NCBI GenBank assembly: GCA_028711875.1
Contig: JAQTRJ010000129.1
Coordinates: forward strand, 1 to 6,431
Direction of reading: 5' to 3'
From: a bacterium
GTDB lineage: Bacteria; Electryoneota; RPQS01
Length of the DNA stretch: 6,431 nucleotides
Position 1 is the stretch's first letter; each line of letters starts with the position of its first letter. Positions 1 through 6,225 of the stretch are shown here, piece by piece. The notes below the pieces were generated by a model. That model had not been told where the DNA came from and ran no database searches. It saw only the letters and a list, made by a program, of their open reading frames with translations. The translations under genes were made by a program, and so were the position numbers.

Positions 1-1
1 G

Positions 2-823
2 CAAGTCGTGGATAGAATCCTCGAACCGGAAACCGCCGCCGCTTTCGGCCTGTTCGAGAATCAGCTTTGCATCATGGTGCATTCCGGTTCGCGCGGCTTC
101 GGCTATCAAATCTGCACCGATTTTCTGCCGGTGATGAACAAGGCCGCCGACAAATACGGCATCGCGCTGCCGGACCGACAACTGGCCTGCGCTCCCGTCA
201 CCAGCGCGGAAGGGAAACGTTACCTTGAAGCGATGCGCTGCGCCGCCAACTTCGCGTGGGTGAACCGGCTGGTCATGCATCGTTTTGCCCGCGAAGCGAT
301 CCGCGACGCGCTCCATCTCTCCGATGACCGCTGCGGATTCGCACTCGTTTACGATGTCGCTCACAATATCGCCAAGATCGAAGAGCACCTCGTGGACGGG
401 AAGCCGCGCCGCGTGTGCGTCCATCGCAAGGGCGCGACCCGTAGTTTGCCGGCCGGGCATGCGCTCGTTCCGCAGGCCTACCGCCGCGTCGGGCAGCCGG
501 TGCTCATTCCCGGCGACATGGGACGCGCGTCGTACGTTCTGGTCGGTGCGGAAACGGCGCTCACCGAATCGTTCGGCTCCGCTCCGCACGGAGCTGGCCG
601 CCTGCTCTCGCGAACTCAGGGAGCCAAACTGCGGCGCGGCGATGAGGTGCGTGCGAGCCTAGCTGAACAAGGCATCATCGTTCAGGCTCGCAGTCGCGCC
701 ACTCTTGCCGAAGAGCAACCGGACGTCTATAAAGATGTGGAGGAAGTCGTCCGCGTCGCCGCCGGAGCAGGTCTCGCGCGGCCCGTGGCTCGGCTGCGGC
801 CGCTCGGAGCGATCAAAGGATAA
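2..823 (+). CDS. rtcB: RNA-splicing ligase RtcB, C-terminal part (5' end outside window)
   Basis: RtcB joins RNA 2',3'-cyclic phosphate or 3'-phosphate ends to 5'-hydroxyl ends using GTP and Mn2+, in tRNA splicing or RNA repair in the cytoplasm. The reading frame is already open at base 2, so the start lies upstream; 273 residues are visible. Counting from base 2, family motifs appear in order: HSGSRG (His27), NFAWVNR, DVAHN (His121), HRKGATR, the PGDMGRASYVLVG block, HGAGR with the presumed guanylylated His196, YKDVEEVV, and the usual C-terminus ending GAIKG. The spacing between His27, His121 and His196 (94 and 75) nearly matches the metal and nucleophile histidines His234, His329 and His404 of the Pyrococcus enzyme as I recall them. 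The N-terminal third, with the remaining metal ligands, is missing only because of the window edge. No archease partner is visible. The stop codon is the first base triplet of repeat copy A. Confidence 0.95.
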   Translation, partial: QVVDRILEPETAAAFGLFENQLCIMVHSGSRGFGYQICTDFLPVMNKAADKYGIALPDRQLACAPVTSAEGKRYLEAMRCAANFAWVNRLVMHRFAREAIRDALHLSDDRCGFALVYDVAHNIAKIEEHLVDGKPRRVCVHRKGATRSLPAGHALVPQAYRRVGQPVLIPGDMGRASYVLVGAETALTESFGSAPHGAGRLLSRTQGAKLRRGDEVRASLAEQGIIVQARSRATLAEEQPDVYKDVEEVVRVAAGAGLARPVARLRPLGAIKG

Positions 824-905
824 CCCCCCTTCTGTTCCCCCCATAGAATGGGGGGAATGTGTCCTTCCCCCATTCCATGGGGGAAGTCAGATGGGGGTAA
901 TCCTG
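821..905 (+). repeat. Structured G/C-rich repeat, copy A
   Basis: The repeat starts with TAACCCCCCTTC, whose TAA is the rtcB stop. It holds two perfect palindromes: arms 835-844 and 848-857 (TTCCCCCCAT and its complement, 3-nt loop), then arms 864-873 and 877-886 (CTTCCCCCAT and its complement, 3-nt loop). The flanks CCCCCTTCTG (825-834) and CAGATGGGGG (888-897) pair with one mismatch, so the whole unit can fold as two hairpins on a closing stem. There is no T-tract after either hairpin, so it is not a normal terminator. It is in direct orientation with copy B. The right boundary is approximate: similarity to copy B fades around 900-905. Confidence 0.9.
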
Positions 906-917
906 CGAGAATGAACC

Positions 918-1277
918 ATGCCACATTTTCTTACCATTCCTCCCGATAATTGGCGAAAAGCCCGCGAACTGCGCAAGAATCTAACCCCTGCAGAGCGAAT
1001 CATGTGGCACTCAATTCGTCGCCGTGCGTTGGGTGCGGAGTTTCGCCGTCAATATCCAATCGGTCCATTCATTGTGGATTTCGTCTGTCTTGACAAAAAA
1101 TTGATCGTGGAATTGGATGGCGGCGGACACATGGAGTCTGAACAAGCCAAGTATGATGGGGAGCGTGTGGGCTTTTTACAGGCGCGTAGTTTTCGGATTC
1201 GACGCTATTTCAACAACGATATTCTGCAGAATCTTGATGGAGTGCTGCAAGATATTTTCGTTGCTCTTAACGAATAA
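918..1277 (+). CDS. DUF559 (Vsr-like) endonuclease-domain protein
   Basis: This 119-residue protein matches the DUF559 family, small proteins with a restriction-endonuclease-like fold related to the Vsr very-short-patch repair nuclease. Visible family features are ARELRKNLTPAE (15-26) followed by Trp30, FRRQYPIG (42-49), VDF with Asp54, and ELDGGGH with Glu65, Asp67 and His71, then a C-terminal region with RIRRYF and an amphipathic end. The putative catalytic acidic residues are present and the length is normal for the family, so it appears intact. The start at 918 fits the family N-terminus; only a weak GAGA ribosome-binding site precedes it. The gene sits between two direct repeats, and its TAA stop is the first triplet of copy B. 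Hand-counted G+C over 961-1260 is about 49%, against roughly 65-80% in sampled 60-base stretches of flanking genes. Biochemical function of this family is poorly defined; its role here is unknown. Confidence 0.9.
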   Translation: MPHFLTIPPDNWRKARELRKNLTPAERIMWHSIRRRALGAEFRRQYPIGPFIVDFVCLDKKLIVELDGGGHMESEQAKYDGERVGFLQARSFRIRRYFNNDILQNLDGVLQDIFVALNE

Positions 1278-1362
1278 CCCCCCTTCAATTCCCCCCATGG
1301 AATGGGGGGAAAGTAAGCCTTCTCCTTCCCCACTTCGTGGGGAAGTCAGAAGGAGGATTCCG
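1275..1362 (+). repeat. Structured G/C-rich repeat, copy B
   Basis: Direct repeat of copy A, also starting with TAACCCCCCTTC at the stop codon of the gene before it. Palindrome 1 has arms 1289-1298 and 1302-1311 (TTCCCCCCAT and its complement), identical to copy A. Palindrome 2 has arms 1325-1333 and 1337-1345 (CTTCCCCAC and its complement). Relative to copy A, the innermost pair of stem 2 changes from T-A to C-G, with both arms changed together. The spacer between the hairpins is a few bases longer than in copy A. The outer stem (CCCCCCTTC with GAAGGAGGA, 1349-1357) pairs less well than in copy A. It contains a Shine-Dalgarno-like AAGGAGG at 1350-1356 but no ATG, GTG or TTG start at a usable distance. 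Confidence 0.9.
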
Positions 1363-1392
1363 ACAACACCAAACTTTTTCTTCGATTACCCC

Positions 1393-1755
1393 ATGCCCAA
1401 CACCCCCCACTGGTCTCGCGAATGCGCGGTGGCAATCACCGTCACGGACGCCCACGGCACCATCATCGAGATGAACGACCGCGCCGCCCAAGTGTTCGCT
1501 AAAGACGGCGGCCGCACGCTGATCGGCAGCAGCGTTCTCGACTGCCATCCCGAATCGTCCCGTTCGATGGTCGCCAAACAGCTCCACGGCGGGATCACCA
1601 ACGCCTACACTATCGAAAAAGGCGGCGTGAAAAAACTCATCTATCAAACTCCCTGGCACAGAGACGGCAAGTTCGCCGGACTGATTGAGTTCTCGATGGA
1701 GATTCCGCGCGACCTTCCTCATTTCAACCGCGATCTTCCCAAAACAAATGCCTGA
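1393..1755 (+). CDS. Stand-alone PAS-domain protein
   Basis: A 120-residue protein that is essentially one PAS sensor domain. It opens with a strand typical of PAS (AVAITVTDAHGTIIEMND, residues 12-30), followed by a helix, the LIGSSVLDCHPE segment (43-54), and the later strands YTIEKGGVKKLIYQTPW (72-88) and AGLIEFSMEIP (95-105), ending near PHF. PAS domains bind small ligands or cofactors, or mediate protein contacts. No kinase, cyclase, HTH or other output domain is attached, and which ligand it binds cannot be read from sequence. The frame is open upstream through repeat B, but I chose the ATG at 1393 because the upstream translation is repeat-derived low-complexity sequence; no clear ribosome-binding site precedes it. 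The next gene starts inside this one with an 8-bp overlap (1748-1755), pointing to translational coupling. I assign the PAS fold with good confidence and the cellular role with none. Confidence 0.8.
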   Translation: MPNTPHWSRECAVAITVTDAHGTIIEMNDRAAQVFAKDGGRTLIGSSVLDCHPESSRSMVAKQLHGGITNAYTIEKGGVKKLIYQTPWHRDGKFAGLIEFSMEIPRDLPHFNRDLPKTNA

Positions 1756-3082
1756 ATCCACCGCCGCATCCGACCTTCACGAAGCGCTGATCGAAGCGCT
1801 GTCCACCGACGGCCGCGGCATCGCCCGCGTCGGCGGCCACGCGGTGTTCGTCACGGGCGGCCTGCCCGGCGATCGCATAGAGCTGCGCATTTTGCCCTCG
1901 ACCACGCCCGTTTCCGCCGAAATCTTCGCCTGGATCGAGCGCTCGCCGCAGCGGATCGAGCACACCTGCCCACATGCGGAGCGCTGCGTGGGTTCGCCGT
2001 GGGGATCGCTCATTTATTCAGAACAGCTCCACCACAAGCGCGAGCTGATCGAGCGCACACTGCACAAGATGCTGGGCGATATCGTCGTCGAGCCGGTCGT
2101 TCCCAGTCCCGCGCTGTGGCATTACCGCAATCGCGTGTCGCTGCACGTCTGGCCGAACGGACGGAGCATCGAGATCGGTTTCCGCACGTCTGCGCGGCAA
2201 CGTGACGGAGTAGCCGTGAACACGTGTTCGCTGGCGGAGCAATCGGTTGCGGCAGCCATCCATTCAGTGAACCAGAAATTCGCGGAGGGCACGCCGGACG
2301 ATCTTCCCGCGCTGCCGTCTCGCGTTCAAGTGCATCGTACGGCGCGCGGCGCGGGCGCATTGTTCATTTTCAATGGAGAATGCGAACCGGCATTCATCGA
2401 ATCCCTCTGCTCGATTTTCTCCCTCGACATTCTCCCCGGCGGTCTGTGGTTCGCGTCGGGTACACAAGCGGGAATTCTCCGCCACAACTCGCCGATTCTC
2501 TTTTCACCCGGCGCACTCCCGATGCGAACGCAGAGTCTTGGCTGCGATATCCATGTCCATCCCGCCGCCTTTTGTCAGGCCAATCCCGCTGTTGCGATGC
2601 TGGTCGAGCGCGATCTCGGCGAGTGGGCGGGCGCGCACAAATTCCGCGGCGTGTGGGATCTGTACGGCGGCTTCGGCGCGCTCGGACTGGCGGCGGCAAG
2701 CCATTCACTCCCGCTGGAAGTTTTTGAAATCTCTCCGCAGAGCGAGCCGACGCTTCGCGATCTTGCCGAGCACATCGGGAACCGGAACGTACGCTTCCAC
2801 CGCGGCGATCTGCAGCGTACGCTGCCCCGCCATTGCCATCGTCTCGTCGCGGATGATCTCATCATTCTCGATCCTCCGCGCAGCGGCGCGCACCCTGACG
2901 TGCTGCGTCTAATCGGCGAATCTTCCGCTCGCGCCGTCGTCTATCTCTCCTGCAATCCCGCCCGCCTCGCCCGCGATCTGGCGATTTTGCGCACGTTCCG
3001 TTTTCAGCCGCGGCGAATCCGTCCCTACGATTTCTTCCCGCAGACTCCCGCCGTCGAAGTTCTCGCGATTTTATTTCGCTGA
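1748..3082 (+). CDS. TRAM-domain RNA (uracil-C5)-methyltransferase, RlmD/TrmA family
   Basis: This 444-residue protein belongs to the SAM-dependent family that makes 5-methyluridine in tRNA or 23S rRNA (TrmA, RlmC, RlmD, RlmCD). An N-terminal TRAM RNA-binding domain (about 8-60, with STDGRGIARVGGHAVFV and GLPGD) is followed by an iron-sulfur region with Cys74, Cys80 and Cys160. The position of the fourth usual ligand is Ser83, in CVGSPW instead of the common CGGC. The methyltransferase domain shows the SAM loop DLYGGFG (304-310), DPPRSG (375-380), the catalytic Cys402 in SCNPARLARDL, and the C-terminal FPQTPAVEV with the likely general base Glu437. Length is normal. The ATG at 1748 gives the proper TRAM start and overlaps the PAS gene stop by 8 bp; with no strong Shine-Dalgarno, coupling to that gene is likely. 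Which uridine it modifies cannot be decided from this sequence, so no symbol is given. Confidence 0.93.
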   Translation: MPESTAASDLHEALIEALSTDGRGIARVGGHAVFVTGGLPGDRIELRILPSTTPVSAEIFAWIERSPQRIEHTCPHAERCVGSPWGSLIYSEQLHHKRELIERTLHKMLGDIVVEPVVPSPALWHYRNRVSLHVWPNGRSIEIGFRTSARQRDGVAVNTCSLAEQSVAAAIHSVNQKFAEGTPDDLPALPSRVQVHRTARGAGALFIFNGECEPAFIESLCSIFSLDILPGGLWFASGTQAGILRHNSPILFSPGALPMRTQSLGCDIHVHPAAFCQANPAVAMLVERDLGEWAGAHKFRGVWDLYGGFGALGLAAASHSLPLEVFEISPQSEPTLRDLAEHIGNRNVRFHRGDLQRTLPRHCHRLVADDLIILDPPRSGAHPDVLRLIGESSARAVVYLSCNPARLARDLAILRTFRFQPRRIRPYDFFPQTPAVEVLAILFR

Positions 3083-3096
3083 AAGGCCACGCACAA

Positions 3097-3121
3097 CGGG
3101 CGTCCCTCACTGGGACGCCCG
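3097..3121. terminator. Hairpin terminator between convergent genes
   Basis: A perfect 10-bp stem (CGGGCGTCCC at 3097-3106, complement at 3112-3121) with loop TCACT lies 14 bases after the methyltransferase stop and 29 bases beyond the stop of the opposing aminopeptidase gene. The stem is very G/C-rich. Trailing T runs are short on both strands (TTT at 3124-3126 on the + strand), so the strength as a classical intrinsic terminator is uncertain, but position and symmetry suit a shared terminator. Confidence 0.75.
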
Positions 3122-3150
3122 CGTTTCAAAATGTCCTGATCGCGTTCGCT

Positions 3151-4278
3151 CTATTCGAGCCGCAGATTCTCCGGATTCAAGCCTTCGAACGCCTTGTGCA
3201 CAAACCGGCCGTCCTTGCGGATGAGCTGGTCGTCGAACCAAATCTCCCCTCCGCCCTTTTCCGGCCGCTGAATGCAGACGAGGTCCCAGTGAATCGCCGA
3301 GCGGTTACCGTTGTCGGCGTCGTTTTCATAGGCGTTGCCGGGGGTGAAGTGGAACGATCCGGCGATCTTTTCGTCAAACAGAATATCGTCCATCGCCTCT
3401 TCGATGTAGGGATGGAATCCGAGCGCGAATTCGCCGATGTAGCGCGCGCCTTCGTCGGTGTCGAGAATCTTGTTGAGCCGGACCGTGTCGTTGGCGGTCG
3501 CTTCCACGATCTTGCCCTTCGCAAAGCGGAACCGCACGTTCTCGAAGGTGAAACCGCGATTGGAAGACGGAGCGTTATATTGCAGCGTGCCTTCGATGGA
3601 ATCGCGCACCGGAGCGGTGAAAATCTCCAGATCGGGAATGTTCATATGCCCGTCGCACTTCACGGCGGGAATTCCCTTGATCGAAAAACGCAGGTCAGTG
3701 CCGGGACCTTTGATATGCACGCGGTCGGTCTTGTTCATGAACTCCACCACCGGGTCCTGCGACTTCGAGGCCTTCGCCCAGTCCACCTTCGTACACACTT
3801 TATAATAGAAATCTTCGAACGCTTCCAGCGACATCTTCGCCATCTGGGCCATCTGCGGCGACGGAAAGCGCAGCACGACCCAGCGGGTATGGGCCACGCG
3901 CTGTTCGAGGTGAACGGGTTTCAGCCAGAATTTCTCATAGAGTTCCATCTGGTCGCCGGGCACATCGGACATTTCCTTGGCGTTGAAAATTCCGCGCACG
4001 CCCATATAGCAATCCATCTGCTTCATACGGTACAGTTCGCAGTCGGCGATGAGCTTCATCCGCCCTTCGGTCGCATTCAGAAACAGCTTGCGCTGCACCT
4101 GTTGCGTCTTCATTTCCAGAACCGGAAAACCGCCGGCTTCGCAGATTTCCTGAACCAGAACGGCGGTGAATTCCGGCGGAATGTCAAACGCCTCGACCAG
4201 AACCTTGTCCCCCGGCTTCACGGCGGTGGAGTAGCGCACGAGCACCCGTGCCAAATCGCGGTAGCGTGGGTCAGCCAT
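3151..4278 (-). CDS. M29-family aminopeptidase (AmpS/PepS type)
   Basis: This 375-residue protein matches the M29 family of dimetal aminopeptidases (AmpS, AmpT, PepS), cytoplasmic enzymes that remove N-terminal residues from peptides. Metal-ligand and catalytic positions are visible: Glu218 in NIPDLEIF, Glu283 in RYIGEF, His310 and Tyr317 in FHFTPGNAY, and His330 with Asp332 in AIHWD. The gap of 7 between His310 and Tyr317 and the HxD pair agree with AmpT as I recall it. The N-terminal region (about 1-200) is the family's other half, starting with a helix and GDKVLVEA. All key residues are present, so it should be active. The start at 4278 is supported by AAAGGA six bases upstream and by a promoter further up. 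It converges on the methyltransferase gene, sharing the terminator hairpin. Substrate preference is not readable. Confidence 0.95.
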   Translation of the reverse strand: MADPRYRDLARVLVRYSTAVKPGDKVLVEAFDIPPEFTAVLVQEICEAGGFPVLEMKTQQVQRKLFLNATEGRMKLIADCELYRMKQMDCYMGVRGIFNAKEMSDVPGDQMELYEKFWLKPVHLEQRVAHTRWVVLRFPSPQMAQMAKMSLEAFEDFYYKVCTKVDWAKASKSQDPVVEFMNKTDRVHIKGPGTDLRFSIKGIPAVKCDGHMNIPDLEIFTAPVRDSIEGTLQYNAPSSNRGFTFENVRFRFAKGKIVEATANDTVRLNKILDTDEGARYIGEFALGFHPYIEEAMDDILFDEKIAGSFHFTPGNAYENDADNGNRSAIHWDLVCIQRPEKGGGEIWFDDQLIRKDGRFVHKAFEGLNPENLRLE

Positions 4279-4284
4279 TACAAA

Positions 4285-4290
4285 TCCTTT
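4285..4290 (-). promoter_or_regulatory. Ribosome-binding site of the M29 aminopeptidase gene
   Basis: On the - strand AAAGGA precedes the ATG at 4278 by 6 bases and extends into a purine-rich stretch (GGGAAAGGA). This is the clearest Shine-Dalgarno in the window and fixes that start. Confidence 0.75.
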
Positions 4291-4345
4291 CCCTTCGATG
4301 AGTTCGTCCCCTTGTTGCGGGGAATAGGGCTATACCTCAGCGTGA

Positions 4346-4374
4346 ATTATACAATCCTTTTTCGAGAAAATCAA
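4346..4374 (-). promoter_or_regulatory. Sigma-70 type promoter for the M29 aminopeptidase gene
   Basis: On the - strand, TTGATT (4369-4374) and a perfect TATAAT (4346-4351) are separated by exactly 17 bases. Transcription would start near 4339, leaving a leader of about 60 bases before the ATG at 4278. The -35 box begins only about ten bases after the mtgA stop, so the aminopeptidase gene has its own promoter despite the tight spacing. A weak stem (TCCCC with GGGGA) can form in the leader; I attach no function to it. Confidence 0.8.
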
Positions 4375-4383
4375 CCGTCCCGG

Positions 4384-5073
4384 CTATGGCGGAGAAGATT
4401 CCGATCCGTAGCCGATAATACGGGCAATTTGGGCCGCCCGCCGCTGGACGTACGGTCCTGACGGACGGTACCGTCGCGGCGCGGGTATGATGGCCGTGAG
4501 AATGCACGCTTGCTTTGCCGTCAGCCGCCGCGCCGAGATTCCGAAATGATAGCGCGCGCCTTCCTCCGCCCCAAACACGCCCGGACCCCATTCGATGGAA
4601 TTTAAATACAATTCCAGAATGCGGTCTTTGGGCAGCACGAGTTCCATGACCCACGTGATCGCCGCCTCGCGAGCCTTCCGGACATAGCTCCGTTTAGAAG
4701 ATAAGAACAGATTCTTCGCCAATTGTTGCGTAATCGTGCTGCCGCCGCGCTTCACGCGCTCCTTCTTTTCGTTGACCTCCCACGCCTCCCGCATCGCTTG
4801 CCAGTCGAAACCCCGGTGTTCGTAGAATGTCTCATCTTCGGCCGCGATCACCGCTTTCGGCAAGACTTTCGGCATGTCTTTCAGCGGAATCCACGTATGT
4901 TTGACGGCAAGCGGCTTGCCCGCGGCTTTCGCTTCCCGCGCCCGCTGCCGCATGAACGCCGTCGTCTGCGGATTATGAACCGCGAGCACGGCCACTTGCA
5001 CGACCGTCACCGCGACGGACAGCAGCAGGTAGAGACCGAGCAGCAGGGGAAGTCGTTTGAGAAAGCGGAGCAT
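4384..5073 (-). CDS. mtgA: Monofunctional biosynthetic peptidoglycan glycosyltransferase
   Basis: MtgA polymerises lipid II into glycan strands at the outer face of the inner membrane. From the ATG at 5073 the protein has 229 residues, normal for the family. A membrane anchor (about 8-32, Leu/Val-rich after LRFLKR) is followed by the GT51 motifs in order: AAEDETFYEHRGFDW (77-91) with catalytic Glu79, RGGSTITQQLAKNLFLS (109-125), RKAREA with the second key Glu136, KDRILELYLN (149-158), and EWGPGVFGAEEGARYHFG. There is no transpeptidase domain. The frame stays open to an ATG at 5133, but that start would lie at the foot of the upstream terminator hairpin and put 20 polar residues before the anchor, so I prefer 5073; neither start has a good ribosome-binding site. 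The gene is cut off from the upstream regulator gene by a terminator, so a promoter is expected in 5074-5134; I see no convincing one. Confidence 0.95.
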   Translation of the reverse strand: MLRFLKRLPLLLGLYLLLSVAVTVVQVAVLAVHNPQTTAFMRQRAREAKAAGKPLAVKHTWIPLKDMPKVLPKAVIAAEDETFYEHRGFDWQAMREAWEVNEKKERVKRGGSTITQQLAKNLFLSSKRSYVRKAREAAITWVMELVLPKDRILELYLNSIEWGPGVFGAEEGARYHFGISARRLTAKQACILTAIIPAPRRYRPSGPYVQRRAAQIARIIGYGSESSPP

Positions 5074-5123
5074 ACGGGGATGGGTTGAATTGAATGATCC
5101 TGCATAAATATCGCAATGTTCCA

Positions 5124-5161
5124 TGCAAAACACAAGAGGACGGCTTCCGAAACCGTCCTCT
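5124..5161 (-). terminator. Intrinsic terminator downstream of the AraC-family gene
   Basis: Perfect 9-bp stem, AGAGGACGG at 5135-5143 paired with 5153-5161, around a 9-base loop. Read on the - strand it is followed by TGTGTTTTGC, a short T-rich tail. It starts about 25 bases after the stop of the AraC-family gene and reads in the right direction to end it, separating that gene from mtgA. Confidence 0.8.
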
Positions 5162-5186
5162 GTCGCTCTGAATATCCGTAACGGGA

Positions 5187-6089
5187 CTACGACTCTATGG
5201 CCAGGCAGACTTCCGTCAGCAACTCCCGGGGCAGAGTCACGTTGGGATCGTTCAGATAGAATTCAAGGGACGGGCCGCAACGGACGGAATAGCCATTCTG
5301 CGGAACCCACTGACCGCACAGTCGCGCATACAGATCGCTGAGCTGCTGGTATGGCCCCTTGAGAACGGTCACCGCCCATAGCCCGCCGCCGATCTCCTGA
5401 ATCCCGATTTCGCCCTCAGGCGTAATCTCCCGGTCAAGGACGATCGCGGCATCGTATCGAACCTTATCGAGCGGCGTAATTTCAGGATCGTCATGGCAGA
5501 TGCCGAGGTATTTGGTGTTCGGCCCGAGCAGTCCCTTCGGACCGGCCCACGAACAGAGTTTTTGCCAGGCGGCCTCCGCGCCTTGTGCATAAGAACCGGT
5601 GCCCCTCGCGAAGGCGACCTTCATCTTGGGAATTTGTCGCACGTCCACGTCCATGTCTGATGCTCCTTGCTGAATGGGTTGGAAATCCGTCATGTCTCGA
5701 TACGGATCGTAGTGAACGAGAGCATCGGACCTTGCGGCAACGGACGGGCGGTTTTCCCGACGATATTGTGTGGGAGCAACGCCGAAAGCGGTCTTGAATG
5801 CGCGCGAAAATGCGTCGAGCGTGTCGTATCCGGCGTTGAAAGCGATGTGCGTGACTTGCGCCTTGCCGTGTTTCAATTCAAATGAAGCGCGTTCGAGCCG
5901 CAACCGCCGAACGTGTTCCATGACCGATTCACCGACCATGCCGCGAAAGATCCGGTGGAAGTGAAAGGGCGAGAAACAGGCGATGCCAGCCAGCTCGTCA
6001 AGGGAAACGGCGTCGTCAAGATGATTCTGAATATGCACCAGCGCGCGCAAAATGCGCGCGCGGTAATCCTGCTCGGTGCTGGCTTTCAT
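5187..6089 (-). CDS. AraC-family transcriptional regulator with GyrI-like ligand domain
   Basis: A cytoplasmic DNA-binding regulator of 300 residues. The N-terminal AraC/XylS domain (about 8-112) has two helix-turn-helix units: SLDELAGIACFSPFHFHRIF (29-48), then VTHIAFNAGYDTLDAFSRAF (79-98) followed by GVAPTQYRR. After a linker comes a GyrI-like/BmrR-type small-molecule domain (about 147-300), ending with PSLEFYLN, where Glu276 matches the position of the acidic ligand-binding residue of that fold. This arrangement (AraC DNA-binding domain first, GyrI-like domain second) is common in regulators that respond to hydrophobic or cationic compounds, often controlling efflux; the actual ligand and targets are not visible. 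The frame is open to an ATG at 6128, but family members normally begin close to the first helix, so I chose the ATG at 6089, which has a weak GAAAG seven bases upstream. A clear terminator follows the gene. Confidence 0.94.
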   Translation of the reverse strand: MKASTEQDYRARILRALVHIQNHLDDAVSLDELAGIACFSPFHFHRIFRGMVGESVMEHVRRLRLERASFELKHGKAQVTHIAFNAGYDTLDAFSRAFKTAFGVAPTQYRRENRPSVAARSDALVHYDPYRDMTDFQPIQQGASDMDVDVRQIPKMKVAFARGTGSYAQGAEAAWQKLCSWAGPKGLLGPNTKYLGICHDDPEITPLDKVRYDAAIVLDREITPEGEIGIQEIGGGLWAVTVLKGPYQQLSDLYARLCGQWVPQNGYSVRCGPSLEFYLNDPNVTLPRELLTEVCLAIES

Positions 6090-6225
6090 TTTCGCGCTTT
6101 CAAATCTTCCACGGCACAAGATCGGCATTCAGGACGACAGAAGTTTGATCGTTTTTGCGGATTTGAAGCCGAGTTGTTTTTGATCCATCACGATCACAGT
6201 GTCGGCTGCTACGCTCTCCTGCGGT

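Noticed and set aside
864..890. Repeat hairpins as intrinsic terminators for rtcB and the nuclease gene
   Set aside because: Neither copy has a T-tract after its hairpins, and each contains two hairpins plus complementary ends, unlike a simple terminator. Some effect on read-through is possible but not shown.
1350..1356. AAGGAGG in repeat B as ribosome-binding site for the PAS gene
   Set aside because: It lies 36 bases before the ATG at 1393, too far to act, and no ATG, GTG or TTG sits at a proper distance after it; it is part of the repeat's outer stem.
821..1362. CRISPR array
   Set aside because: Only two repeat copies exist, each about 85 bases and internally palindromic, and the interval between them is a protein gene, not spacers.
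2010..2912. Several open frames of 60-180 codons on both strands within the methyltransferase gene
   Set aside because: All are Arg/Ala/Pro-rich shadow frames of the G/C-rich gene, which has complete family motifs along its length.
3196..4461. Long open frame (421 codons) on the + strand opposite the aminopeptidase gene
   Set aside because: It lies antisense to a clear M29 aminopeptidase gene, its translation shows no family motifs and is rich in His, Arg and Leu as expected of an antisense frame in G/C-rich coding DNA, and it runs across the M29 promoter.
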